From assembly GCF_900537085.1 (NCBI RefSeq), contig NZ_UNRE01000004.1, forward strand, positions 1 through 64,000: DNA of 64,000 nt, read 5' to 3'. The position numbers and the translations under genes are program-made. Each line of letters begins with the position of its first letter. Position 1 is the first letter of the stretch. This DNA comes from Agarivorans sp. Alg241-V36 (GTDB lineage Bacteria; Pseudomonadota; Gammaproteobacteria; Enterobacterales; Celerinatantimonadaceae). The notes below the pieces were generated by a model. It worked only from the letters and a program-made list of their open reading frames with translations, did not search any database and was not told where the DNA came from. Shown here piece by piece: positions 1 to 10,415 of this stretch.

Positions 1-349
<349 letters not shown>

Positions 350-450
350 AAAGTTTTTTCGCTCAAAGTTAAAAACTGAAATTATTACTGTTGTTACAGT
401 GCAAGACTCCAGTTCACTTAAGCTTAATTTTTTCGCTTAAGGCCCTGTGA

Positions 451-487
451 GTGCTCACACAGATTGCTTGATAAATTGTTAAAGAGC
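451..487 (-). promoter_or_regulatory. rrn leader antitermination site (boxA and boxC-like)
   Basis: On the minus strand this reads GCTCTTTAACAATTTATC, then AAGCAATCTG, then GTGTGAGCAC. This is nearly the E. coli rrn leader boxA (NusB/S10 binding) followed by a boxC-like GTGTGAGCAC. It lies about 100 nt upstream of the mature 16S 5' end, as expected for Nus-dependent antitermination of rRNA transcription. Confidence 0.88.
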
Positions 488-514
488 GTTGCTTCTTGTC
501 GAAGCGAGGTGCGC

Positions 515-542
515 ATTCTACGCTTTCCTCTGTGGCTGTCAA
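515..542 (-). promoter_or_regulatory. rrn P2 promoter
   Basis: The minus strand carries TTGACA (537-542), a 16-bp spacer and TAGAAT (515-520). The 16-bp spacing is characteristic of rrn promoters. An A/T-rich tract immediately upstream (about 543-575) is a probable UP element. The promoter sits just before the boxA leader. Confidence 0.85.
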
Positions 543-662
543 CCGCTTTTTAAAAGATTTTAAAAAGAAGTTTTTGAGCCGCTAATAAAGCCTCAGGCCT
601 TACCAACCCTGACTTAGCCTTGCTGCGCTTTAGTGCGCTGCGTGCCGTGTCAGTGGAGGTGC

Positions 663-690
663 ATTATAGGGAAGACATTTCTTAAAGCAA
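663..690 (-). promoter_or_regulatory. rrn P1 promoter
   Basis: The minus strand carries TTGCTT (685-690), a 16-bp spacer and TATAAT (663-668). A GC-rich discriminator follows, and the transcribed start region CCACTGACACGG is the same as in E. coli rrnB P1. An A/T-rich UP-like tract lies upstream (about 692-740). GC-rich discriminators of this kind underlie stringent and growth-rate control of rRNA synthesis. FIS sites were not identified. Confidence 0.85.
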
Positions 691-799
691 CAGTTATTTT
701 GCTTTTTTAGCGATTATTGAAAGATAAAACTAAATTAGATTACTTAATAAGCAAAAAGTCGCTATTTAAGCGCCTTTTATCCAATTAAGTACTATTTTG

Positions 800-1642
800 T
801 TATTTTTGGGGCTTGTCTTCGGAATCCGGTTCAATTGGCTGTTCAGCTTCTTTCACTTGGTTCTCCGAACGATGGCAATCTAAGTCTTCTTCATCACCAA
901 CAACGTGCTTAAACTTTAGATCCTTTACGGTGCGAACGGTATAGATTGGACCTGACACTGCATAGGCCGCAAACAGTGTAAATAGAATAACCGCGGGCTT
1001 AACCGCAATCACAATAAACACGAGTACGATAAGCAACACTGCAAAGAACGGTACGCGGCCTTTTAAGTCTATGCCCTTGAAGCTGTGGTATCGAAAGTTA
1101 CTAACCATTAATAGACCACTTATCACAGTGATAAAACAGGCTACGAACTCTAGGCTGTTACCAGTAAACTGGAGATCTTGAGCAAACCACACCATGCCCG
1201 CTATTAATGCTGCGGCAGCTGGGCTGGCCAAACCTTGGAAAAAACGTTTATCAGCAATGCCCACTTGAGTATTAAAGCGGGCTAAACGTAAAGCCGCTCC
1301 AACGGTATACACAAATGCGGCTAACCAGCCTATTTTCCCTAAGTCGTGCAGTGCCCAGTTATAAACTACCAGTGCAGGAGCTATACCGAAGGACACCATG
1401 TCAGCCATTGAGTCATACTCCGCGCCGAAAGCACTCTCGGTATTGGTTAAGCGGGCAACCCGGCCATCTACCCCATCAAAAATCATAGCCACAAAAATGG
1501 CGATAGCTGCTGCTTCGAATTGGTCGTTCATTGATGCCACTACGGCATAAAACCCTGAAAACAATCCAGCAGTAGTAAACAAATTAGGGAGTAAGAAGAT
1601 GCCTTTTTGGCGGGCGCCTTCGCTAACTTTTTGTTCAGTCAT
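800..1642 (-). CDS. pssA: CDP-diacylglycerol--serine O-phosphatidyltransferase
   Basis: This inner-membrane enzyme of the CDP-alcohol phosphatidyltransferase family makes phosphatidylserine, the precursor of phosphatidylethanolamine, from CDP-diacylglycerol and serine. The family signature DG-x-x-AR-x8-G-x3-D-x3-D is complete: D56, D59-G60, A63-R64, G73, D77 and D81. About eight hydrophobic segments follow. It is the integral-membrane type II enzyme (280 aa), not the larger peripheral PssA of E. coli. The C-terminal ~35 residues are acidic and probably disordered. It stands alone between the rrn promoter region and a divergent small ORF. The related phosphatidylglycerophosphate synthase is less likely, given the strong resemblance to PssA proteins. 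Confidence 0.9.
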   Translation of the reverse strand: MTEQKVSEGARQKGIFLLPNLFTTAGLFSGFYAVVASMNDQFEAAAIAIFVAMIFDGVDGRVARLTNTESAFGAEYDSMADMVSFGIAPALVVYNWALHDLGKIGWLAAFVYTVGAALRLARFNTQVGIADKRFFQGLASPAAAALIAGMVWFAQDLQFTGNSLEFVACFITVISGLLMVSNFRYHSFKGIDLKGRVPFFAVLLIVLVFIVIAVKPAVILFTLFAAYAVSGPIYTVRTVKDLKFKHVVGDEEDLDCHRSENQVKEAEQPIEPDSEDKPQK

Positions 1643-1819
1643 GTAAATACTCTATAAAACAGCCTTAAAACTTTGGCTAAAAATAGCATAAGCCCCTAAG
1701 TGTTAATAGCAATTCAAGGACAAAAGCGTAGCTATGAACTATATCTTAGACATGAGAATTAAATATTAGAGGGGGTTCATTTTTTAGGTCGACTAAACGC
1801 ACAAATTGGTAGTAACACT

Positions 1820-2080
1820 ATGGACATAGAAAGATTGACTAAACATTTGAGTTTAGATTCTCAGCAGATTAACCAATTTACTCAACTAGAACAGCGATAC
1901 AATCGCTTGATGGATGACTTGTTTGGTTTTGAAGGCGATAGAAAACAAATGTGGAAAGCAATGCGTGAGTTGTTAAAAGAAAAAGATCAAGAGATAACCA
2001 AGCTGCTTAGCGACAGCCAAACTAAAAGTTATTTCAACTTAAAACAACTTCAAAGCCAACAACGTAAGCAAGCTAATTAG
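1820..2080 (+). CDS. small helical hypothetical protein (86 aa)
   Basis: I do not recognise this gene. The product is almost entirely predicted helix, strongly charged and rich in Gln, Lys and Leu, with no signal peptide or membrane segment. The pattern of short helices with a late L-S-x-x-Q segment faintly recalls Spy/CpxP-type LTxxQ proteins. Those are periplasmic, and no export signal is present here. The start ATG has only a weak ribosome-binding site. It runs convergently toward clpB, and its 3' end lies inside a perfect 28-bp palindrome. It is probably real, because the frame is clean and the composition protein-like, but its function is unknown. Confidence 0.55.
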   Translation: MDIERLTKHLSLDSQQINQFTQLEQRYNRLMDDLFGFEGDRKQMWKAMRELLKEKDQEITKLLSDSQTKSYFNLKQLQSQQRKQAN

Positions 2081-2090
2081 CTTGCTTACG
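2063..2090. terminator. perfect 28-bp palindrome between convergent genes
   Basis: The segment is its own reverse complement over all 28 bases (CGTAAGCAAGCTAA, then its complement). It overlaps the stop codon of the small ORF (2078-2080) and ends 9 bp before the clpB stop. RNA from either strand would fold into a strong hairpin. No long U-tract follows on either side, so it is either a weak bidirectional terminator or a 3'-end stabilising structure. Confidence 0.55.
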
Positions 2091-2098
2091 CTCTACCC

Positions 2099-4669
2099 TT
2101 ATTTAAAGGCTAACTGGCCATCTTCGAGCTCGATACGAATCGTTCTCCCCGGCTCAATCTGTCCAGAAAGAATCGCTTGAGCTAAAGGGTTTTCTAGCTG
2201 CTGCTGAATAGCACGTTTAAGCGGCCTAGCGCCATAAACCGGGTCAAACCCAGCTTGTCCGAGTTTATCTAATACCGCATCACTAAATTCCAACTTATAG
2301 CCTTTCTCTTCAAGACGCGGCACCAAGCGCTGAACTTGTATTCCGGCAATCGTGCGGATCTGTTCATGAGCTAAAGGATGGAATACCACCGACTCATCAA
2401 TACGGTTAATGAACTCCGGTCTAAACTGCTGAGCTAACACTCCCATTAATGCCGTTTTAATCTCCTGATGGGTCATCTCGCCATGACGTTCTTGAATGAT
2501 GTCTGAGCCAAGGTTAGATGTCATGATGATCACTGAGTTGCGAAAATCAACGGTACGCCCTTGCCCGTCGGTTAAGCGGCCATCGTCAAGCACTTGCAAC
2601 AAGATGTTGAATACATCTGGATGCGCTTTCTCTACTTCATCCAATAAAATAACCGAATAGGGTCTGCGCCTTACCGCCTCAGTTAAGTAGCCACCTTCTT
2701 CATAACCTACATAGCCAGGAGGAGCACCTACTAAACGAGCTACCGAGTGCTTCTCCATAAACTCCGACATATCGATACGCACCATAGACTCTTCGGTATC
2801 AAACATAAATTCGGCTAAGGCTTTACATAACTCGGTTTTACCCACGCCAGTTGGTCCTAAAAATAGAAACGAACCAATTGGACGATTTGGGTCTGATAAC
2901 CCTGCTCTACTACGGCGAATGGCATTTGAAACAGCTTCTACGGCTTCACTTTGGCCAATCACCCTGTCGTGCAACTGTTGCTCCATACGTAACAGTTTGT
3001 CTCGCTCACCTTCAAGCATCCGATTAACGGGAATGCCAGTCCAGCGCGACAACACATCGGCAATTTCGGCATCGGTAACTTTATTGCGCAATAAGCTCAT
3101 ATCTTGCATTTCAGCTTGAGAAGCTAAATCGAGCTGGCGTTCTAGCTCTGGTATGCGGCCATACTGCAACTCTGACATACGATTTAGATCGCCAGCACGG
3201 CGCGCAATATCCATATCCAAACGAGCTTGTTCTAAATCTGCTTTGATATGTTGAGTGCCAGATAAAGCGGCTTTTTCTGCCTTCCATACCTCATCTAGCT
3301 CTTTAAACTTGGCTTCTTTTTCCACCAGCTCTTCGTCAAGCAAGGCTAAGCGCTTAACACTGGCACTATCGGATTCTTTTTGCAGCGCTTGGCGCTCCAA
3401 CTTCAGCTGGATTATTTTTCGCTCTAGCTTATCTAAAGCTTCGGGTTTGGAATCTATCTGCAAACGAATGCTGGACGCCGCTTCGTCAATAAGGTCGATA
3501 GCTTTATCGGGTAGCTGCCTATCGGAAATATAGCGATGCGACAAACTGGCCGCAGCAACAATGGCAGGATCGGTAATCTCTACTGAGTGGTGCAGCTCAT
3601 AACGCTCTTTTAAGCCCCGCAAAATAGCAATGGTATCTTCAACATTGGGCTCTTCCACCAGCACTTTTTGGAAGCGGCGCTCTAAAGCAGCATCTTTTTC
3701 AATGTACTGTCGGTACTCGTTTAAGGTGGTCGCGCCTACACAATGCAGCTCGCCTCGTGCCAAAGCGGGTTTTAGCATATTGCCGGCATCCATGGCGCCG
3801 TCCCCTTTGCCGGCTCCAACCATGGTGTGCAACTCGTCGATGAACAGTATCACTTGGCCTTCTTCTTGAGAAAGCTCGTTGAGCACTGCTTTTAAACGCT
3901 CTTCAAACTCGCCACGATATTTTGCCCCTGCTACCAAGGAGCCCATATCCAGTGACAATACACGTTTGTTTTTTAGGCCTTCTGGCACTTCGTGATTAAT
4001 AATCCGCTGGGCTAAACCTTCAGCAATGGCGGTTTTGCCCACCCCAGGTTCACCAATAAGTACTGGGTTATTTTTAGTACGACGCTGCAATACCTGCACT
4101 GTACGGCGAATTTCGTCATCACGGCCAATCACCGGGTCAAGTTTGCCCTGCTCGGCGCGCTCAGTAAGATCTATGGTGTATTTCTCTAACGCTTGGCGTT
4201 GGTCTTCGGCATTAGGGTCATCAACTTTTTGACCGCCGCGAATTTTGCCAATGGCTTTTTCAATGTTTTCTTTGGTTGCCCCAAGCTCGCGCATTATGTC
4301 GCCCAGCTTGCCTTTATCTTCGGTCACCGCTAAAAAGAAAATCTCGGAAGAGATAAACTTGTCTTTTCGTTTTTGGGCAAGTTTGTCGCAAAGGTTAAGA
4401 AGAACCACCAGCTGGTTGGAAAGTTGAACTTCTCCGCCTGTTCCTTCTACTCGAGGCAATTGCTCAAGGGCTTGAGAAAGCTGTGAGCGTAAAGCGCTAC
4501 CTTCTATGCCCGCTTCTACTAATAAAGGTCGCAGAGAAGCGGCATCTTGATTAAGCATGGCCGACATTAAATGCACCGGCTCTATAAACTGGTGGTCGCG
4601 TCCTAATGCTAAGGATTGGGCGTCTGAAATGGCTAATTGAAATTTGCTGGTGAATCTATCTAGGCGCAT
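2099..4669 (-). CDS. clpB: ATP-dependent disaggregase ClpB
   Basis: This Hsp100 AAA+ hexamer works with DnaK/DnaJ/GrpE to resolubilise aggregated proteins in the cytoplasm. The 856-aa product aligns with E. coli ClpB throughout. Visible parts are the N domain (about 1-145), Walker A GEPGVGKT and the first AAA+ module, the coiled-coil middle domain (about 410-525), the second Walker A GPTGVGKT with the pore loop GYVGYEEGG, and the C-terminal oligomerisation domain. The start is set at the MRLDRF methionine because GGAGGT lies 5 nt upstream. An ATG 15 nt earlier lacks this support. A sigma-32-like promoter lies upstream. Confidence 0.97.
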   Translation of the reverse strand: MRLDRFTSKFQLAISDAQSLALGRDHQFIEPVHLMSAMLNQDAASLRPLLVEAGIEGSALRSQLSQALEQLPRVEGTGGEVQLSNQLVVLLNLCDKLAQKRKDKFISSEIFFLAVTEDKGKLGDIMRELGATKENIEKAIGKIRGGQKVDDPNAEDQRQALEKYTIDLTERAEQGKLDPVIGRDDEIRRTVQVLQRRTKNNPVLIGEPGVGKTAIAEGLAQRIINHEVPEGLKNKRVLSLDMGSLVAGAKYRGEFEERLKAVLNELSQEEGQVILFIDELHTMVGAGKGDGAMDAGNMLKPALARGELHCVGATTLNEYRQYIEKDAALERRFQKVLVEEPNVEDTIAILRGLKERYELHHSVEITDPAIVAAASLSHRYISDRQLPDKAIDLIDEAASSIRLQIDSKPEALDKLERKIIQLKLERQALQKESDSASVKRLALLDEELVEKEAKFKELDEVWKAEKAALSGTQHIKADLEQARLDMDIARRAGDLNRMSELQYGRIPELERQLDLASQAEMQDMSLLRNKVTDAEIADVLSRWTGIPVNRMLEGERDKLLRMEQQLHDRVIGQSEAVEAVSNAIRRSRAGLSDPNRPIGSFLFLGPTGVGKTELCKALAEFMFDTEESMVRIDMSEFMEKHSVARLVGAPPGYVGYEEGGYLTEAVRRRPYSVILLDEVEKAHPDVFNILLQVLDDGRLTDGQGRTVDFRNSVIIMTSNLGSDIIQERHGEMTHQEIKTALMGVLAQQFRPEFINRIDESVVFHPLAHEQIRTIAGIQVQRLVPRLEEKGYKLEFSDAVLDKLGQAGFDPVYGARPLKRAIQQQLENPLAQAILSGQIEPGRTIRIELEDGQLAFK

Positions 4670-4702
4670 GTCACACCTCCGCATATATTAAGCTATTAGT
4701 GA

Positions 4703-4733
4703 TTATGTGGGATTAGATGCAAAAAAATTCAAG
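4703..4733 (-). promoter_or_regulatory. sigma-32-type heat-shock promoter for clpB
   Basis: The minus strand shows CTTGAA (4728-4733), a 16-bp spacer and CCCACATAA (4703-4711), close to the sigma-32 consensus CTTGAAA-N13-17-CCCCATnTA. It lies about 35-65 nt upstream of the clpB start and downstream of the pgeF terminator, giving clpB its own heat-shock promoter, as expected for this gene. Confidence 0.65.
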
Positions 4734-4744
4734 ATAAATGGCAT

Positions 4745-4770
4745 TAAAAAACCATCAAGACGATGGTTTT
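4745..4770 (-). terminator. Rho-independent terminator of rluD-pgeF
   Basis: A 9-bp stem (AAAACCATC paired with GATGGTTTT) with a 5-nt loop is followed on the minus strand by a run of T. It lies just after the pgeF stop and separates this transcript from clpB. Confidence 0.75.
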
Positions 4771-4783
4771 GTGAGCTTTATTG

Positions 4784-5515
4784 CTATTGACTAAGCCAAA
4801 TGGCTGCAGCCATTCGCCCAGTTTGACCATCACGCCGGTAAGAAAAGAAACGTGAGGCATTATTGAAGGTGCAGCTTTCATCGGCATAAACATCAACCAA
4901 ACCTAGCGCACTAAGGCGCTGTTTAGCCAGTTGATGGATATTGGCGTAATACTTACCGCTATTGGAGCTAGCCTTAAAAGCGCTGGCTGAGTGTGAGTCT
5001 TTAGCAACAAATTGCTGATAAACCTCTCCGCCCACTTCAAAGGCATCTGGGCCAATCGCTGGCCCAAACCAAGCCATTATCTCACTGGGAGCAATGTTCA
5101 TTGCTGCCACGGTATTTTCTAGCACGCCATCGAGTAAACCGCGCCATCCAGCATGTGCTGCCGCCACTACACTGCCTTGTTTATCGCAAAAAAGCACTGG
5201 CAAACAATCTGCCGTCATTACTACACATACTGCGTTGTTTTGCTTAGCGATGCTGGCATCAGCCTCGACAAACTGCATACTTGCGAGACTCGCATCTACC
5301 ACACGAGTGCTGTGAACTTGTTTTAACCAGCAAACTTGCGGTGGCATGTCTTGCTGAAAGTGCTGCCGGTTGGCTTGTACTGCGCCAGCCTCATCTTCTA
5401 CATGATCGCCCAAGTTATAGGAATCATAAGAAGATTCACTAAACCCAGCTAAGCGATCACTGTAGATGGCTTTAACATTGGCTGGACAGGGCCAGTCGAC
5501 CAGCAGCTTGGCCAT
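4784..5515 (-). CDS. pgeF: peptidoglycan editing factor PgeF / YfiH-type multicopper phosphorylase
   Basis: This is a YfiH/DUF152 protein (243 aa, full length). E. coli PgeF corrects L-Ser misincorporated for L-Ala in UDP-MurNAc, and homologues show purine nucleoside phosphorylase or oxidase activity. Recognisable motifs are QVHSTRV, the ADCLPVLF strand and AAHAGWRG, which carry the metal-binding His and Cys residues, plus a C-terminal ESCTFN and FFSYRRDG block. The gene begins 2 nt after rluD, so the two are co-transcribed, as in E. coli (bamD | rluD-pgeF-clpB). Confidence 0.92.
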   Translation of the reverse strand: MAKLLVDWPCPANVKAIYSDRLAGFSESSYDSYNLGDHVEDEAGAVQANRQHFQQDMPPQVCWLKQVHSTRVVDASLASMQFVEADASIAKQNNAVCVVMTADCLPVLFCDKQGSVVAAAHAGWRGLLDGVLENTVAAMNIAPSEIMAWFGPAIGPDAFEVGGEVYQQFVAKDSHSASAFKASSNSGKYYANIHQLAKQRLSALGLVDVYADESCTFNNASRFFSYRRDGQTGRMAAAIWLSQ

Positions 5516-5517
5516 TG

Positions 5518-6486
5518 CTAGCCTAAGTCTGGATTAAGTTTGTGATCAGCGCGTAAGGCTTCCGCAATATCCAACATATCTTGCGGCACTGGCGCGTGCC
5601 ACTCCATCATTTCACCAGTAATCGGGTGCTCTAAACGCAACATTACCGCGTGTAGAGCCTGGCGCTGAAAACCACGCATGGCAGCAATAAGCTCTTCACT
5701 TGAACCTTTAGGTAGGCGTAAACGACCGTAGGTTTGGTCGCCTAATAAAGAATGACCAATATGCGCCATATGTACCCGAATTTGGTGAGTACGGCCAGTT
5801 TCTAAGCGTAAACGAATACGGGTGTGTTGACGAAACTTCTCGGCGACGCGGTAATGAGTTACCGCAGGCTTGCCGGTATTCACAACCGCCATGTGAGTGC
5901 GCTTAGTGGGATGGCGACCAATGGGTTCGTCAACTAAGCCACCGGCTGTCATTACGCCCATGGCAATCGCTTCATACTCACGGGTAACATGGCGAGCTTG
6001 CAGTGCTTCAACCAAGTGAGTTTGAGCAGGAACGGTTTTAGCCACCACCATTAAACCTGAAGTATCTTTATCTAAGCGGTGCACGATACCCGCACGGGCA
6101 ACTTCGGCAATTGAAGGATAAAGATGCAATAAAGCATTTAATACAGTACCGCTATTGTTACCAGCACCAGGGTGCACCACCATGTTTATTGGTTTATTGA
6201 TAACTAATATGTCGTCATCTTCGTAAACGATGTCGAGTTTAATATCTTCGGCTTGGGCTTCAACCACGTCTTCCAACACGGTGTTTAATACAATTTCTTC
6301 CCCGCCAACCACCTTTTCCCTTGGCTTAACTTTCAATTCGCCGTCTAAGCGAACACATTCGCCTAGGATCCATTCCTTGATCCGTGAACGAGAATAATCG
6401 GGAAATAATGCAGCTAACGCCTGATCGAGGCGAGCTCCTGCTAGCTCATCATCAACGATTGCACGCAACTCTAATGGTTGACTCAT
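5518..6486 (-). CDS. rluD: 23S rRNA pseudouridine(1911/1915/1917) synthase RluD
   Basis: RluD modifies three uridines in helix 69 of 23S rRNA and matters for late 50S assembly. The product has an N-terminal S4 domain (SRSRIKEWI) and a RluA-family catalytic core with the motif GIVHRLDKDTSGLMVVAK, whose Asp is the catalytic nucleophile. The downstream ETGRTHQIRVHMAH motif is also present. The start is placed at the MSQPLELRA methionine, matching the E. coli N-terminus and having GAGGT upstream. An ATG 30 nt earlier has no ribosome-binding site. Confidence 0.95.
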   Translation of the reverse strand: MSQPLELRAIVDDELAGARLDQALAALFPDYSRSRIKEWILGECVRLDGELKVKPREKVVGGEEIVLNTVLEDVVEAQAEDIKLDIVYEDDDILVINKPINMVVHPGAGNNSGTVLNALLHLYPSIAEVARAGIVHRLDKDTSGLMVVAKTVPAQTHLVEALQARHVTREYEAIAMGVMTAGGLVDEPIGRHPTKRTHMAVVNTGKPAVTHYRVAEKFRQHTRIRLRLETGRTHQIRVHMAHIGHSLLGDQTYGRLRLPKGSSEELIAAMRGFQRQALHAVMLRLEHPITGEMMEWHAPVPQDMLDIAEALRADHKLNPDLG

Positions 6487-6732
6487 CTTAGGTTTTACCT
6501 CTATCGGGAAGGCCAAAACGGGCTATTGTAATCATTCTTAGCTTAAAGCATAGAAGAAAATGGTTTGTTAGATGCACCTCCCACTATATATGTCACTCGG
6601 TGATTGACGGTTTAAGTGGCATAGAGGATACTGTTTGCCCATTATTTGAGGTGTATAACCTAATACTTTTCGACCTTGAGACAAGTATTGCTATGTGGTT
6701 ATCACAGAAACAACAAAGACGATTTTTAGTCC

Positions 6733-7470
6733 ATGATACGCGTTTATAAGCAAACAATTTCAGTAATACTGCTCGGCTTAATACTTGGAGCCTGTTCTTC
6801 AAACTCGAAAGAAAAGCCAAAGATCCCAGATAAACCTGCGTCTGAACTGTATGCAGAAGCTCAAACCGCCATTAACAATGGTGCTTTTACTGATGCAGTA
6901 GAAAACTTAGAAGCCTTAGATACTCGTTATCCATTTGGCCCTTATTCTAATCAAGTACAGCTCGACCTTATCTACGTATATTACAAGCGTAGCGATACTG
7001 CGATGGGCTTAGCCAGCACCGATCGCTTTATTCGCAACAATCCAACTCACAGCGAGTTAGATTACGTGTATTACATGCGTGGCCTCACTAATATGGCGGC
7101 GGACTACAACTTATTCCAAAGTGTTGTTGGCATTGATCGTTTCGACCGTGACCCAAGCTTCTCTCGCCAAGCCTTTAACGATTTTAAAACCTTGATTAAT
7201 CGTTACCCGCACAGTGATTATGCAGCTGATGCCAAACAACGTATGGTTCATTTGAAAGATAACTTAGCACGCTATGAAGTATCGGTAGCCCGTTACTATA
7301 TTAAGCGCGAAGCGTATATTGGAGCGGTAAATCGTGCCCGCTATATTATTGAAAACTTCCCAGATACACCTTCTGCACGTGATGCGCTCAAGGTGATGGA
7401 AGACGGATACAAAGCCTTAGGCATTACCGATAAGGCAGAACAAACAGCACTGATACGAAGTGTGAATTAG
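6733..7470 (+). CDS. bamD: outer membrane assembly lipoprotein BamD
   Basis: BamD is an essential lipoprotein of the BAM complex, which inserts beta-barrel proteins into the outer membrane. The signal peptide ends in a lipobox L18-G-A-C21, and the residues after Cys are S-S, giving outer-membrane sorting. Five TPR-like repeats fill residues ~35-235. The length (245 aa) is typical. It is divergent from rluD, the same arrangement as in E. coli, with a ~245-bp shared promoter region (6487-6732) in which I could not assign a clear promoter. A strong terminator follows. Confidence 0.96.
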   Translation: MIRVYKQTISVILLGLILGACSSNSKEKPKIPDKPASELYAEAQTAINNGAFTDAVENLEALDTRYPFGPYSNQVQLDLIYVYYKRSDTAMGLASTDRFIRNNPTHSELDYVYYMRGLTNMAADYNLFQSVVGIDRFDRDPSFSRQAFNDFKTLINRYPHSDYAADAKQRMVHLKDNLARYEVSVARYYIKREAYIGAVNRARYIIENFPDTPSARDALKVMEDGYKALGITDKAEQTALIRSVN

Positions 7471-7485
7471 TATTGAACAAGCATT

Positions 7486-7514
7486 AAAAAAGGCGAGCTA
7501 AGCTCGCCTTTTTT
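7486..7514. terminator. bidirectional terminator between bamD and glnB
   Basis: A run of A, then GGCGAGC-TAA-GCTCGCC, then a run of T. The GC-rich 7-bp stem is flanked by A and T tracts, so it works in both directions for the convergent bamD (+) and glnB (-). Confidence 0.92.
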
Positions 7515-7528
7515 GCATCTGACTCTAA

Positions 7529-7957
<429 letters not shown>

Positions 7958-8160
7958 TTAATTATCAAAACCACACAAAAAGTAGTAAAAAGAGAGCTTA
8001 TTCACTAGTTAACAACATGTTTCTTAAAGTTTTTCTTCTCTCGCTGTACTAGGTACGCCTTTTCTCATTTAAGTCACTCGAAATTATACAGCGATGACAA
8101 AACCAACCCACGATTATTAAATGCTGTATCAATTAGCGCGTAATCTCAGCCATTCAAGGT

Positions 8161-10185
8161 TTACACCTTAAATGCAGCAAGGCTTTCCCCTTGCTCATTA
8201 GCAATAGCGGCTACCTGATCTGATTGCACTGATAGCTGATCAATTTGAGATTGGCGCAGCTGGCTTTGTTTCACTAAATCGTCCACCGCTTGATTAACAT
8301 GGTGGCTGGCTTGGTTCTGCTCTGTAGTTGAGCGGGAAATACTAATTGTTTGCTGGCGAACCGTGCACACCGCCTGTTCAATATCATTCATGGCTAAGGA
8401 TAAACGCTCACTGAGTTGCTGAGTTGACTGCATTTCATTTTGACAAGATGCCATCGACTCTCGCGCTTTATTGGTTGCACTATGCAGCGTATTAATCAGC
8501 TCACTGATGGAATCGGTTTGTTCACGGGTTTGCCCTGCTAATTTACGCACCTCATCAGCCACTACGGCAAATCCACGACCGTGCTGACCTGCACGCGCGG
8601 CTTCAATAGCAGCATTCAAAGCCAGCAAGTTAGTGCGCTCGGCGATGCTATTTATCACTTGAACCACCTCTCCCACTTGATCAACTTGTTGATCTAACTC
8701 ACTCATTCGCTGAGCGTTTCGCTGCATTTTGTCGGCTAAGCCTTGCAAGTGAGCACTAGTATTTACCAAGGTTTGCTTGCCTTGCTCAGCCAACTCCGCG
8801 GACAACTGACTATCTTGTGCGGCGTTATTACCGGCGTTTGCAATGTCTCCCATGGTGGCATCCATTTGCACCACTGACGAGGCGATTAAAGCTATTCGGT
8901 TTTCTTTCTCAGCCAGTTGCTGCTGTTGGCTATGGGTGATTTTAGCACTAGCTTCAGCAGCTTGTTTAAGCTCAATACCGCGCTCTCTAAGTTGAGCGAT
9001 ATTACTTCGATTATGATCGCTAGCTTTATTCAACCAATTCGCTAGCTGCCTAAACTCTCGAGGACTCGATACATTACAACTATGGGTGAAGTCCCCTTGA
9101 GAAAGCTTATGGATAGCTTGGCCTATTTGTTTGATTCGACCGCGAACCAAACGAACAATGGCAATACACAAACCCACAAACACAACAATACCCACAGCGC
9201 TTAGCCCCAGCAATAAACGCTGACTACGTAACATGGTAGATTGGGTGTTTTGCTTAGCACTATCAATAATGACAGCGCCTTCAGCTAGCAGCTGCTATAA
9301 ATGAATCTGGAGAATATCTAGAGGCTCCGACAGCTTGGCAATGTCTTTACTAATGGCATCCTTTAATATTACTTGCTGCGCCTGCAGACCAAATAAGCCG
9401 CTGTCCAACACTGCTTTTTCTAGGATACCGATGGCCATAGATACACTTGGGTACTCAGCCAATTCATGATTGTCATTTAGCAGAATATTGTAGTTAAAAC
9501 GTAGCCTCGATACGTAACTCTGAATTTGCTTTAACTGGGTTTGCGCATTGCGCGGCTCTTGGGTGGTAACCAACTCTAACTCAGCATTCATTAAACTGGC
9601 CGCATCCGCGATAAAGGCATCATAAGCCATTTTCGATTCAGCAATATCGGCAAATAATATCGGCACTAAACGCGACATTTCGTCTCTGGCTGAGCCCATA
9701 GCATACAATACTAAACCTTGCGTAGCGGCAATTTCATGCTCTAACTCTAAACGCTTTTCTACACTCGCTAGCAAGCTCTGCATCTCTTGATTTAGCTCAC
9801 CAACACTGCCAGTTATAAGCGCTTCCTCATCGCTTAATAGCTCTAAACCCTGGCTAAAATGAGTGAATACATTCAAGGCTAAAGTCACGGTATTTAGCTG
9901 CGCATCAAACAATTCACGTTGTTGGGAAAAAACCTCAGAGTTGGGGCTGCTAATGGTATTTCTCAGCTGTCGATCTAATTACAGGGCCGCTCTGTCAATT
10001 TGCGCCGCTAACTCAGCAACCGGTAAAGCCTGTTCATCTAGCTGCTTAAATGAGTGGCTAAGTTGATTCATTCCCCAAAGCGCAATCATCACAATGCCAG
10101 AGGCAATCGCAAATTGTAGCGCCATAGATAATGCAAGATGGTGGACTAAAGTGAGCTGTTTTTTGAAGGGCGGTTGTAAAAACAT
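8161..10185 (-). pseudogene. methyl-accepting chemotaxis protein gene with two in-frame stop codons
   Basis: One reading frame of 675 codons encodes a complete chemoreceptor, interrupted by TAA at 9979-9981 and TAG at 9295-9297 with no frameshift. In order it holds a cytoplasmic start and TM1 (codons ~18-40), a long helical periplasmic sensor, TM2 (followed by [10 protein letters not shown]), a HAMP region and the signalling domain. The signalling hairpin ([33 protein letters not shown]) is well conserved. Both stops sit in helical, Gln-rich context and are one transition from CAA/CAG. The three fragments are 68, ~205 and ~357 codons. The last fragment has an ATG start just before TM2, so it might still yield a truncated receptor. 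The gene is probably dead unless the stops are read through or are sequence errors. Confidence 0.85.
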
Positions 10186-10415
10186 GTTTTGTTACCGCTA
10201 GAGATCCGCGGCCAGTTATAGGGGAGCTTTATGACACTTTTATGACCCACCCAAAGACATGAGATTAATCACACAAAGGCATGATTATTTTTTGTTAAAA
10301 ACCGCAATTAGTTGAAAAAACATCTATAAAAATCAACTAAACCGACGACAAAAGCAGCAAGCCAACAATAAGGGTATACACTTAAAGTAACCACATTGTC
10401 CTGCCGAGAGCCTGC

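Noticed and set aside
6593-6820. 75-codon minus-strand frame over the bamD signal peptide
   Set aside because: It overlaps bamD's start and promoter and shows no protein-like features.
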